In this document: positions 43,106 through 53,931 of the stretch, piece after piece
Position numbering within the stretch: the stretch's first letter is position 1
Layout of the letters: each line of letters begins with the position of its first letter
From: Punica granatum
Lineage: Eukaryota > Streptophyta > Magnoliopsida > Myrtales > Lythraceae
NCBI RefSeq assembly: GCF_007655135.1
Contig: NC_045133.1
Coordinates: forward strand, 1,612,001 to 1,676,000
Direction: 5' to 3'
DNA: 64,000 nucleotides
Made by a program: the position numbers and the translations under genes
The notes under the pieces: model-generated
What the model was told of the DNA's origin: nothing
The model's database searches: none
Seen by the model: only the letters and a program-made list of their open reading frames with translations

Positions 43106-44276
43106 GTCTCTGTTGTCTTCTGTATCTCTAGAGGAGCAATAGTGAGGTAGCTCTGTTGTGTCTAAATAGTGTCTGCAACTCCCCTCGGCCGAGTCTCATT
43201 CTTGTAGAAGACAAACAAACCTACAGAGTTCAGCTTTTATGGGGATTGATCTTTGGAGAGTGAGAGGGCATAAATAAAGGTTTGAGGCTCAATCATAGGG
43301 TCCTGCCATTAAAGCAGAGTAAGGCTGATTCAGAAGACTCCTCCCATATTTGAATAAAAGAGAGAGCTCAAAGCCCCCATCACCTGGTACAAGACAAGTA
43401 TCTTTTCCATTCTTCAGGGGCAAATCTGTCATTTAAACTCATAGTTCTAGGAGGCCCAAAGAAGGCATTTTACCCTGTTTTAGCAGAACTTGGAATTGAA
43501 TTGGTACAAGAGAGGGAAAAGAATGAGCCATTAAAAGCAGAGATGTGCGTTTAAGGCAAAGAAAAGTGAGAAAAAGATAGAACCGTTTGCTTTACGCTAT
43601 TCCAAACTACTTTAGAATCCCAATCTATTCCCTCCATACAACTGAAATTGGAATCCCCTCTCTTCCAATTTTACCGAATCTCTCCAAAACTCGTATGAAT
43701 TATTCGTACTGATCCAACTAATACGAAGATATAGTTGTGGTTAAAGACTCCTCTTACATCCGAGAGTACGGGATACAGTGGGGCAGCTATCTCTTAGTTT
43801 GCAAAAATGTACAACTATAGAAGAGGAAAAATGAGAATTCTTCGTTGCCTTTCGGCTAGTCCTTCATTGATACAAGCTTGAAGATTACATTTGACATACA
43901 GAGGATCCATGGAAATGGACTGCTCATGTGGCGGCATATGCCTCACATTTGACCCGTGATTCAAGCATTTAAAAACTAATCGACACACACAGTAATCTGG
44001 TAGAACAAATTATTAAGCCGAATACCCAAGTTGCCCAGCAGCATGCACTTGCTGCATAGAGACTGACGATATGATATATGTACAAACATGGAGAAAATGA
44101 AAGATTGGTAAAAAGGTTTGAAGATGTTACATTAGAGGGCGTTTCCTCTTCTCTTGAAAAGCCACAGGACATGTTCTGCCTCATTCCCACTGATGGAAGC
44201 ACAAGAAAGAACTGTATATTCCTTAAACAGGCGTTGTTCGATCTCTCAATCTATGCAGACAACAGATGAATGGATA
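43106..44276. other. CLE promoter and 3' region of the RINGv gene
   Basis: No further gene. The region 43106-43400 is the probable CLE leader and promoter, and 43800-44276 the probable 3' UTR of the RINGv transcript, both on the minus strand. Confidence 0.5.
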
Positions 44277-47195
44277 TCATGACTGGAGTGGCTGAGGCTC
44301 CTGATGCTGAGGGGCCACTGCTGGTCCCGGTTCTACCGTGATGTGCAGCCCATGGTGTGGGCCCGCCTGTACCATGAAAGCAACTTCAGTTGCTGCAAGG
44401 GCCGCCGCTTCCTGGTTGAAGAGGAATTGGAAGAACATGGATGAACCAAAAGAGTAATCAATGCTCAGAAAATTCTAATAATTGTAAAGTTATAAGTTTG
44501 GAGGAAGGAGGGAGAGAGTATGCTTCCATTTCATATTCTTGAAATTTCTTTTTGTTTTATGTCAATATCAATAATCTAATTGATTGTATTTTATACTATA
44601 TTACTCTTATAAAAAGGGGAAAAAAAACCTGCATCAGCTATAAAGTCTTATTAGGCTAAATAAATATTCATATTATTTTGCCTCACTTGATAATATTAAA
44701 ATTTAAAAATATACAAATGAGAAAGAATTTCTCCCATTTATGATTTAATAAATCTAATAACTAAACAACAGAGGAAGTAAAGGCATTGGTCATAAGAGGA
44801 AGGAGCAAGTTTAGTGCACAAAAGGCACTAATTATTCTTCTTTTTTTTTTGTATTTTTCATAAAATATTTTCTATATCATTTTGATTATATTGAATATTA
44901 TTTCCCGATAATTTTTTTTAATTTAAAGTTGAGTGAAAAGGAGAGATATGGAGTCGAGTGCCGAATTATTTTCTAACTGCATGTAATTTTGTTATTTAAT
45001 TATGTGATATTATGGCCAAAAAAATTATGTTATATTAAAAATGAACATAAAAAAAAATGAACGGGAAAAAGCAAATTCATACCCTTTCTCCTCTCGGAAT
45101 CACCTTTGACCTCCTAAATTTGAAATGTTCTTATGACTATGAACAAATTAAAGTGAAGGTGTGATGCCATTTGTAATATTGTTTTGAGTTATTTCAATAA
45201 TATAAATAAGTCAAGTTCTAATATATTACTTGCAAATATTAAACTTATTGCATCTGAGTATCTTATAAGTTTGACAAATAGTACATATTGTAGATTTAGA
45301 AAATAATTTCATTTACGTATTAAGCAATTAATAAATAAGCTGTTGGACACACCCATGCTATGCACGGGTGTCACGCTAGTGATAATTAGGGTATAAATTC
45401 ACATAGATATATGTATATATGTCTTTTGGATGCATACAACGGACCTGCCTCTGGCGTCGTCGCTGTAAGATACTTATAGCCCAGGCCATTATGTAGCAAG
45501 GAAGAAGAAAGCCCGCAGCTCGAAGCAAGAAGAGCTATAGCAAGAAGAAAAACGACAAATTAAGATGCTGGGGAAAAAGGAAAAACATGATATACCCGAT
45601 ATTATAATAGAACTGCTACATACAGAGAAGAAAGTGGATGCGTCGTCTTCATCATCGCCATTGTTAAGGTACAAAGCATGCCTCAACAGTAAAAGAGCCA
45701 TCAACTGCCACAAATTAATAAAGGGTTAATAACTAAAATTTTGATTAGTTCTTATGTGTCTAAAATCTATCCTAATTTTTACTTTTTCGGGCCGCGATTT
45801 ATTTAGTTTTCAAGTTTCAGTTGCATTATCTGATTCATTATTCGTCAAAATGAAAATTTGAAGCTGATGACAGAATTATAACTCACAATTAAAGCAGCTG
45901 AGCGACAGAATGCAGCCCCACCGGCATTGGTATCGGCATACTCATCGTAATCGGCCTCCAGCAAATGGCGCTCAGCAGCAGCCATTGCCAAGATTCGAGG
46001 GTCACGCAAGTCCAGAGGGCCTCCGTTTAATGTCCAAGCTTCACTGCAAGAGAACCCATGAAAAAAGGTGTAAATTTTAAAATTGCAAGCTCAAAGCTGA
46101 TCTCAGATTGTTCTTCGTATCGAGTGATGCTTATGGTTTAAGAAACCAAACAGAAGCCCCCCATAGTACATGTATCAAGCAGATATTAGGCTGTCTTTAT
46201 ATGGTTCCATCAAGCCAAAGTTTATGAAGAGTTGAGCTCTTTCATGTGTCAACAAGAATTTAATAGAAAGAAGTCAAGCATACAACCACAGTATGAATCA
46301 AAGACTTACCTTATATCTATTGTAGTATCCTCAGGGGCAGGTGGTGGGGCGGTATAACCCGGTTGGTAAGGCTGAACATCAAAAAGATTAGTATCCAAAA
46401 AAGTCAGCAAATGAAATCATGTGAGAAATAAAATATTCCGACAAAAGGACCCTTTTTCTATTGATATAATGTAATAATAACCACCATCCTACGTAAAACA
46501 TAGTAACCTAGAATACATACCAACATACACTTTACATAGTAATAAGAACAATATTCAGCAGAGAAATATATCATGGAATAGTACATTGCTTATTTCCATT
46601 TACAAAATTCTAAAAGCCAAGAGAGCAAAGGCTAAATACCTGATGACAGATCTCACAAGTTATATCTCCTTTCTCATTACACCAGCGCTGAACACATTTC
46701 CGATGAGCATACTAATGAAAAGGGGGGGAAGAACGGTTGTTAGTTCAGCAAAAACATTCAAGAACTCAGCCCCATGAAACAAGTATAAAATTTTCCGGAG
46801 ACTTTCAAGCTGCTCTAGCATTGAACAAAGAAAATAATATTCACATCAAAATCTGTCTTATCATATCATCCCCGCAAGTATATATACAAATTATATACCT
46901 TCAAACTGCCACTGCAAGCACACGGTGTTTCCAAGTTCTTAATGCTGTCCTCTTCCTGGCAAATTCGACATTCCACATTCTGAATGAGGGGATCTTCTTC
47001 ATCAGCCTCTAAGTAATCCTGATCATCACCATCAACTTCAGTTGCACTAGTTGTTGGATGATGAGGACCTTCAGAAGTAGAGGAGGAGGAAGAAGAGCCC
47101 TCTCCGGAGGGCTTCTCAGTCTCACTCGCTTGAAGTGATTGCACAGTCTCAGTGGTTATGAGCCGGTCGACACACAGAACAAGATGATCACTCAT
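44277..47195 (-). CDS. RING-variant (RINGv/MARCH-type) membrane E3 ubiquitin ligase
   Basis: Seven coding exons on the minus strand (47195-46899, 46711-46640, 46371-46310, 46043-45887, 45704-45624, 45534-45445, 44411-44277) give 297 aa with consistent phases. It begins [20 protein letters not shown]. The C4HC3 RINGv finger spans exons 1-2: [20 protein letters not shown], then [25 protein letters not shown] Pro-rich [13 protein letters not shown] linker follows. Two hydrophobic segments, [12 protein letters not shown] and [20 protein letters not shown], likely anchor it in a membrane, and [20 protein letters not shown] follows. The family (Arabidopsis At5g62460, At3g47550) transfers ubiquitin to membrane substrates; the target is unknown. 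A 5' UTR intron is likely (donor at 47933, acceptor at 47225), with the leader exon near 48010-47933. The last intron is about 1.03 kb. Confidence 0.93.
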
Positions 47196-48010
47196 TGTTG
47201 ATTGTAAGGATAGTCCCTTATACACTGAAAACAATCGTAGATGTAATGAGCCAAAAATTTACGCCAACCAACAGTAATGACCTAGAGACCTAGGCATCTT
47301 CCACAACATAATATCAGAAATATCCATCGATGACCCTGATGCATTACAAGAAGATGAATAAGGCATGAAACTGCACTGACCAGCACTTACTTCTAAATTT
47401 TAAGACCATCACAACATTCACAGGGAACAAAAACACCCTTGCGGGATTTTGGTCCAAAAAAAAGAAGATCTCTTCTTTTTGAATCATCAAAATACATTAG
47501 AACCTCAGCAACTCAAAGGACGGAAAACTCGACTTCTCACTTCCTGAAGGAAGATAATAACCACGTTGACTTTTGATAGACAGGAAGGACCGTGAAGAAA
47601 CTATGTTTCCCACATAAACCTCGTCGAGATCTTATCAGGAGCTGCGCAACACGATATGAACTACATTTTCACATACATCACCATTTCCCCATTTCCCCGC
47701 CAGAAATTCACCAACTTTCACAACATAATCCAATTCAGATGCATACCCTCGATTTTTCCAGCAAAATTAGGGGGCACACGGAAAAAAACCGCACCCCAAA
47801 ATCAGTTCAAAACCCTAGAGTGAGGACCCAACGTCAGGACAAGGAAGAAAAGGACCCAAATTTGGAATCAACAAAGACCCTGGTCGATGAAATGTTCACA
47901 AATCCAAGAATCAGAGGAGACGAGGCAGTTACCTGATTGTTGGCTCAAAGAGGGGTCTTCGGATTTGGTTCGAGCTTGAAGAGGAGGAGAGATGACCAGT
48001 CCTCGTTCGT

Positions 48011-49581
48011 TTTGAGCTTTGTTCTTGTTGAATTTCGCTTTGTATCTTTTGTTTTTTTTTTTTGGACAATTATTTTTTTTTATGGAAATTGTCGATAAAA
48101 TTGACGAGGCGGCCGGTCTCTCTATATAGTTGTCGCGTTCTTGTTTGGGCCGGATTTCGGATTTAGACTCCGTAACTGTCAGTTAAGGATCAGATCAACC
48201 TTTAGCGGTTGACCGTGAGTCAACTAACGCCCGTTAAGGTAAGAGCCTCTTGCTCTTAAAAAAAAAAAAACTGAATTTCCTAAGAAAATTATGACAATAA
48301 TTCATGAGGTAACTCTCATCGGTTTGTTGCCCTAATTTAACATTTCTAACAAAGGTTTGTTTTTTATTTTACTTGAAAATTTCATATAAATAACAAAAAA
48401 ATATATTATCAACTTAATTTTCATTGAATAATAAAATACTTCTCGATATCAGTTAAATGACTATACTCCTCGTTTTTTTTTTGAAAATACGCAATTGGTA
48501 TATTAATTATATATAAACATAGTAAATTTGGAATCAAAATTTTAAACTTTATAGCAAAATTATCTATTGGAAGATTTATTTCATGCATTTTTTGAATTGG
48601 TCAACTTTTTCTAGGTGAAGTTGGGGGCCCACTAGAGTTGATGGAGTGGAAATTACTCCCAAAGCAATCAATTCATGACTCCTTCCAAGAAGCTTTCTCT
48701 AGAGATATTTATATGGGGTCTTGGTTACCTAACGTATGTGCCAAACCAATTAACTTTTACAATAAAGGGCTAAGACCTTTTCCTTTTAGACTATTGACTA
48801 TTCTCCTTTTTTAGATCAAGAAAAAAAAATTCAATAGGGAATTCTTTGCCACATATTTGCCACTTCTTTTTTAGTGCAATAGGGAAAAAAAAAAGAAAGA
48901 AGAGAGGCCATAACACTTAACCTAATGTGGCAACTTCTGTCGTTTTTTGATCATCAAGAAATTTTAGAACTACTTATAAAAAAAAAGGTCCTAGAATTAG
49001 AAGCGGTAAGTACATAATAGAACAGTTTGAGTTATATTTTTATCTTATCGTTATATATTTTTACATGGCACTCAAGTTTGAATACCTCCGTATATGTATG
49101 AACATTTTTAATAGCTACTTATGAGTCTCACTAACGTGCATTGATGTCAAAGCACTCGGATGAGAAGTTCCATACATAATGATTCCCAGCACTTCAACAC
49201 TTTAGGAGAAATTACCGTCGAATCGTGCATTAGACGAGCGATTGCTCCCTGCTATTTTGTTTGCACATCATTATGGTCTTTAAGAAAGTAGTCTAAAGAG
49301 TTTTATCTTTTGAAACCCATCAAGACCGGACTCTCATCACATACTTTACAAGCCGGCTAAGGTTCATCGAAAGAAGAAGAGAAAACCGTATGATCAGCTT
49401 TATCAGGATACATTTGACCAAAGAAACCAATTATGAGGTCTTGAAGGTGAGAGGTCTTTGGGTAGGGGATGGGGATGGGGTTAGGTAGGCGCTAGCGGTA
49501 ATTGTGACCTTCGGCAAGCCTATGTATTAATTAATTAAATTACTAATTAGAATGATACATCAAGGTAATCTTGGAGGAACT
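48011..49581. other. Divergent promoter region between RINGv and EMB514-like genes
   Basis: No gene. Contains A- and T-runs and AT-rich DNA. The minus-strand side serves the RINGv gene and the plus-strand side leads into the site II cluster listed next. Confidence 0.5.
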
Positions 49582-49668
49582 TGGGCCATTGGGCCGACCA
49601 AATCGAGGCCCATGTACCTTACATTGGGCCACGATGGGCCTAAAAACAAAAGTGACACCCCAGGCCCA
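49582..49668 (+). promoter_or_regulatory. Six site II (TGGGCC/GGCCCA) motifs in the EMB514-like promoter
   Basis: TGGGCC at 49582, 49590, 49625 and 49635, and GGCCCA at 49607 and 49663, all lie 130-220 bp before the ATG. Site II elements are bound by TCP factors and drive genes of ribosome biogenesis and cell growth. Confidence 0.75.
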
Positions 49669-49756
49669 GCTCACAATGCATCAGGCAACCTGCCCTGCAG
49701 TATAAACTCTGGCAGAGATTTCTTTCGCCGGCGAAGCTCAGCAGCGGTTTCAGTTC

Positions 49757-49764
49757 TAGGGTTT
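49757..49764 (+). promoter_or_regulatory. Telo-box next to the EMB514-like start
   Basis: TAGGGTTT (reverse of AAACCCTA) lies 35 bp before the ATG in CTAGGGTTTAAACG. Telo-boxes combined with site II motifs are a known signature of plant ribosomal-protein and nucleolar genes, which suits the predicted product. Confidence 0.7.
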
Positions 49765-49798
49765 AAACGTTTAGTCTGTGATCAATAGGTCACCGTCA

Positions 49799-51135
49799 AT
49801 GGCGGAGGAAGCAGCTACGGAGCTCGCCCAGACCAACCCCCGCGCCGCCGAGGGAGCCACCGCCGAAGATATGGAGCTAGTGACAGCAGGCGAGCCAGAA
49901 GACGGCGCCGCTGGGTCGGAAACCAACGGAGTCGCGAATGGCAAGCGAGCTCGGGAGGGAGAAGAAGAAGAAGAAGAAGAAGCAGGAGGAGGAGAGGAAG
50001 AGGGGGAAGGCGCCGCGAAGAAGCAGAAGGTGGAGAAGTCCGTGGAGGAGGAGCGGCTGGAGAAGGAATGTGATCGGGTCAAGCTCGGGGCGAAGGAGTT
50101 CGGTTCGCCTGTCGAGATGTACGACTACTTCTTTAATTTCCTCCACGCCTGGCCCCCGAACATCGACGTGAACAAGGTACGATGAAGCTGCTGCCCCTGT
50201 CGTGCTCAATGTTATGGTTTTTGGATTGCTGGGATGGTGAAAGGTGGTAACTTTTAGTATACGCATTATCAAGTAAGAAGAATCGAATCAAGTTCTGAAA
50301 TTTTAAGGTTGATAAGCTGAAAAACACATGCATAAAACAGGAAAGTGAAGTGTTAGGGGAGTTCTTTTCCAATTGATTCTGTTAACTTCGACTTTTATTG
50401 TGCTAAATTAGGATTTCTTATGATGTCTCGCGTATTCGATTCTCTCTGTGGTGTTTTTTTCTTCAAAGACTAATGGGAAAGATGAAGATATTGTGACGAG
50501 TTTGAAGGAAACATGTATAAACAAGAAAGTGGAATGTTGAAGGGACTTGGGAGAGTTTCGATCTAACAGACTCTGCTAAATTCGATTACCATCGTGCTAA
50601 GTGATAGGAATACTTGTATTTTTCGGTATCTTCGATTCTCTCTGGGGTGGTCTTTGAGAGATTCTAATGGAAAATATGAACTTTGTTGTGACGGTTTTGT
50701 CAATTTTTGCATTTATCTATCACATGCTTTGGCAAGGGAAGGCAACAGAGGTACTAGTAGTTTGTTAAACGTCTGGTGTTTCGATGTCAGACTTCTGAGT
50801 CTCGGTTTCTGCTATTTGTATTGCAGTACGAGCACCTGATGCTCCAGGAGCTGATCAAGAAGGGTCACTCAGAACCAGAAAAGAAGATCGGCCCTGGGAT
50901 TGAGGCTTTCCAAGTCCGATACCATCCCGTGTTCAAGAGCCGGTGCTTCTTTCTCATCAGGGAAGATGAGTCCGTGGATGACTTCAGCTTCAGAAAGTGC
51001 GTGGATCACATAGTTCCGCTGCCCGAGGACATGAAGGCAAAGCCTGGCCCCAACAGGGCACTGGGCGGCGGGAAAGGGAGAGGTGGAGGCGGCCGCGGCC
51101 GTGGCCGTGGACGAGGCGGTAAAGGAAGATCTTGA
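49799..51135 (+). CDS. EMB514: EMB514/DOMINO1-like nuclear-nucleolar protein (DUF3223/DCL domain)
   Basis: Two exons, 49799-50176 and 50827-51135, phase 0, encode 228 aa. The N-terminal 80 residues are low complexity, with NGKRAREGEEEEEEE and KKQKVEK (a probable bipartite nuclear signal). The DUF3223/DCL domain spans about residues 100-205 (YDYFFNFLHAWPPNIDVNKY, HSEPEKKIGPGIEAFQVRYH, VFKSRCFFLIREDESVDDFS). The C-terminus is a GR-rich tail (GRGGGGRGRGRGRGGKGRS), typical of RNA-binding nucleolar proteins. Arabidopsis EMB514/DOMINO1 (At5g62440) is required for embryo development and has nuclear/nucleolar functions; DCL of tomato is a plastid relative involved in rRNA processing. The absence of a transit peptide and presence of the tail favour the nuclear member. 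Promoter site II motifs and a telo-box agree with a ribosome-biogenesis role. Confidence 0.9.
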
Positions 51136-52142
51136 GCTCGTTCAGTCGAGCCATTTAAGAGTGTCCCGTTACTAAGTACACTTTGTTTAATTAAATCTCA
51201 ATTATTTTTCTTCATGACTGCGTAAGTCTCGAGAATTAAAACATAGCGCGATTTGTATTGATGGATTTATGTTGAGCCCACAAAGATATTGCATGGAATT
51301 AAGGCCTGATGATCCAATACCCGAAGAAAGTAGCCCTTGTGAGTTGTGGCCCAAAATTATGGGAAATTTCTTGAATCTGAGATTTTGTTTCAGGGCATTT
51401 TAATTTCATCAATTCCATCTACTATAATCTTGTAAATTGTTCTTAATAACCCTAATTAAAGTAATTTAATAGTCTCTCATTAATCCCGCTGTTTAAGGAG
51501 GCTTTATGATGATTTATATAATATATTAAGCTACTAGGAAGCAATAAATACTTCATAAGGTAGTGGTGTGGTGAATTTGTAATTTACTGCAGAATTCAGT
51601 CCCATTTAAGTAACAATAAGCATCCTAAGTGTAACTCCTACGCCCTGAAGAAATGGCCCTAACCGCTGAAATTCAGTTATAATCATTTCGGTTGATGGAC
51701 TGTCAATGCAACTTTAACCACTAAACGTAACCATCCACGGCGACTGTTCGGGTTACACGAGCGGCGAATTGGTAAAATTCTGTAAGCACTTTCTGCTCAA
51801 TCCGTGGCCTGAAAGAGATGAATGCAGTTTATGACTGTTAAACGGAAAACTTTACGATGAGAACGCGATGCATGCATGAGTGAATCTCCCGATTCTTATC
51901 TTCGGCCGAGTTCGTCGATCTTCTTGGACTCAGGAAGGAAATAAATTAGATTCCTCGACAATTAATTTAATCTCGTAATAATAACATCGTAACTCTCAAA
52001 TTAACACTCGATAATGAAATCAAATTAATGCCCCACCTCCACGCACACACGTCGATTATGATTCATTGCATGGCCGGTTTACTCCGACGGCCGCCACCAA
52101 ACTCAATAATAATATAACTCTGCCCCTCTCTCTCTCTCTCTC
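51136..52142. other. Spacer and promoter region of the RKD gene
   Basis: The first ~150 bp are the 3' UTR of the EMB514-like gene. No other gene. A (CT)n tract at about 52126-52141 abuts the TATA box. Confidence 0.5.
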
Positions 52143-52150
52143 TATAAATA
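52143..52150 (+). promoter_or_regulatory. TATA box of the RKD gene
   Basis: TATAAATA directly follows a CT-dinucleotide run. It lies 58 bp before the ATG at 52201, which implies a leader of only about 25-30 bases and argues against the in-frame upstream ATGs at 52066 and 52150 as starts. Confidence 0.75.
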
Positions 52151-52200
52151 TGCAGACATTCACTTTAGGCTTCAACTTGGCTCGTCGTCATCATTCTGCC

Positions 52201-53504
52201 ATGGCCACTCACCCAGTGCCAGTGAAGCAAGAGCCTCTGGCTGGCTACGACTACGAGGACCCGTCCATGTTCTCGATCGAGCTGTTGCCGTCGCTCAAGT
52301 TGAGGTAAAACGAGAAGGAATCTCACCAATGTTCTTGATTTTGAAAGTATATGTGAAGATTCTAAGTTGTGATTTGATGGCAGGGGAAGCGGGGGCTTTA
52401 CATCTTGCTGGGATTTGCAGTGCTATCATCCGGACGGTGTTTTCTACCATGGCTTCGACGCAGGAGCAGCTTCCTCATCTTCTTCCATGGCGAGTTTGAG
52501 TTTCCTTGCTGACCAAGTTTCTTGGTACCCGCCGACAACATGGGACATTGTACCACAGCAGGAGACCCTTCCGCTTCCATTTCCAGGTATAGTTAGTTCC
52601 AGCAGACCAGAAAGCAACAGAACAGTCGGTTATTTCTGTCGTGTCTCGAACCCTTTCTCTGCCTGGTCATAACTAATTTAACTGCAGTTGCAGCGGAAAT
52701 GGGAAGTGAGAGTGGAATCAATGCGAACAAGGGGATGGGAGCATTGGTCTCCGAGGAGGAAACGGGGGCTTTCTTAGGGTTCGATGAGGAGCAGTTTCTG
52801 CTGTTGCCAAGCAACGATGGAGGAACTGCCGACGAAGAAGAGGAAGAAAAGCCGAATTCGGTGGAGTGGACGTCTCCGACCTTGTTGCCATTGACAGGGG
52901 GAAAAAGTAGCGCAGCAGAGAAGCCCATCAGCAGCGGCGACAGCATCAGAACGACGATCACCCGGGAGACCATCGCTCGGTATTTCTACATGCCGATCAC
53001 TGAGGCGGCCAAAGAGCTCAACATCGGGGTTACACTCTTGAAGAAGAGGTGCAGAGAGTTGGGGATCAGCAGGTGGCCCCACAGGAAGCTCATGAGCATT
53101 GAATCCTTGATCAAGAATGTTAAGGTCCCCTCTTCGGTTCACGTTCTCCTTTTATTTGTGTTTGCCAGCACACACCATGGCCGCGTTGCCTTACCACGGC
53201 ATGTATTCTTGTGTCTTTGATCGCGTGGATTAGTATCGTGCAGGAGTTTGGAGGAGATGAGGGGGGACAGAAGCTGAAAGAGGCAGTAGAGATATTAGAG
53301 ACGGAGAAGCAACTAATAGAACAGGCGCCCGACTTAAAGCTCGAGGACCGGACTAGAAAGTTAAGGCAGGCCTGCTTCAAGGCGAGCTACAAGAGGAGGA
53401 AGTTACACTATCAGTTGAAGCACGCTGCGGAAGGACCAGTCTCCTGTTACAGATCCGATGCAGGCATGAGCATGATTTACCTGAATACGAAACCCGCCAT
53501 CTGA
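52201..53504 (+). CDS. RKD: RWP-RK domain transcription factor, RKD type
   Basis: Four exons, 52201-52304, 52384-52586, 52688-53124 and 53244-53504, encode 334 aa; phases fit at each junction. The start ATGGCC is chosen for its good context and position after the TATA box. The RWP-RK domain lies near residues 210-255: [56 protein letters not shown], followed by a helical [17 protein letters not shown] coiled region. There is no PB1 domain, so it is RKD and not NLP. RKD factors act in egg-cell identity and early embryo gene control (RKD2 At1g74480, RKD4). The acidic [12 protein letters not shown] stretch may be an activation region. Adjacency to CHLP and GDSL homologues suggests orthology to the Arabidopsis RKD1/RKD2 pair. 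RKD class is firm; the exact paralogue is not. Confidence 0.92.
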
Positions 53505-53931
53505 GAACAGTTCTCTTGATATGGTGCGACATTTAGGGCTAGCTTAGGTTAGATTAGGTGGACAGAGCGAGCTCATAGTCAGAAATATGTTAAGGACATG
53601 TGCATACAAACTCTTGTTTCCTGTTTTGGTTCGGTATGTTGGCCATGCACATTTTTTCAATCCATCATATTGCTGCGTGAACCGAATTATAAGGAACTGC
53701 AAAAAAGTATCTCGTTTGTCAATTCAAGGATGACATTGGTTCGATACGTGAAATGATACGGATGATTTGTAACATAGTCGAAAAACATCGATCGGCATTA
53801 CGAACTATTGAGTTATCTATCGACCATATCGACACATCGACACGCTAGGTGACCGCTACACAGAATACAGTTCCGTGTCATGTTATAAGACAGCTTCGTA
53901 CGCTCTGCTCGGATTTAAGTCTGAGCGGCAA
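53505..53931. other. Short spacer between RKD and PPR-DYW genes
   Basis: Holds the RKD 3' UTR and the PPR promoter; nothing else recognised. The open frame continues upstream of 53932 only from a GTG, so the ATG at 53932 is taken as start. Confidence 0.5.

Noticed and set aside
45489..45713. Minus-strand ORF as the RINGv C-terminus read straight through
   Set aside because: Reading through 45623 gives low-complexity sequence, while splicing at TCT/GTATGT to the TATAG acceptor restores the family sequence [18 protein letters not shown].
47592..47936. 114-codon plus-strand ORF
   Set aside because: It lies antisense in the predicted 5' UTR intron of the RINGv gene and ends at its splice donor; no domain is seen.
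52066..52200. Upstream in-frame ATG starts for the RKD protein
   Set aside because: The ATG at 52066 precedes the TATA box and that at 52150 overlaps it; the ATG at 52201 fits a normal transcription start.
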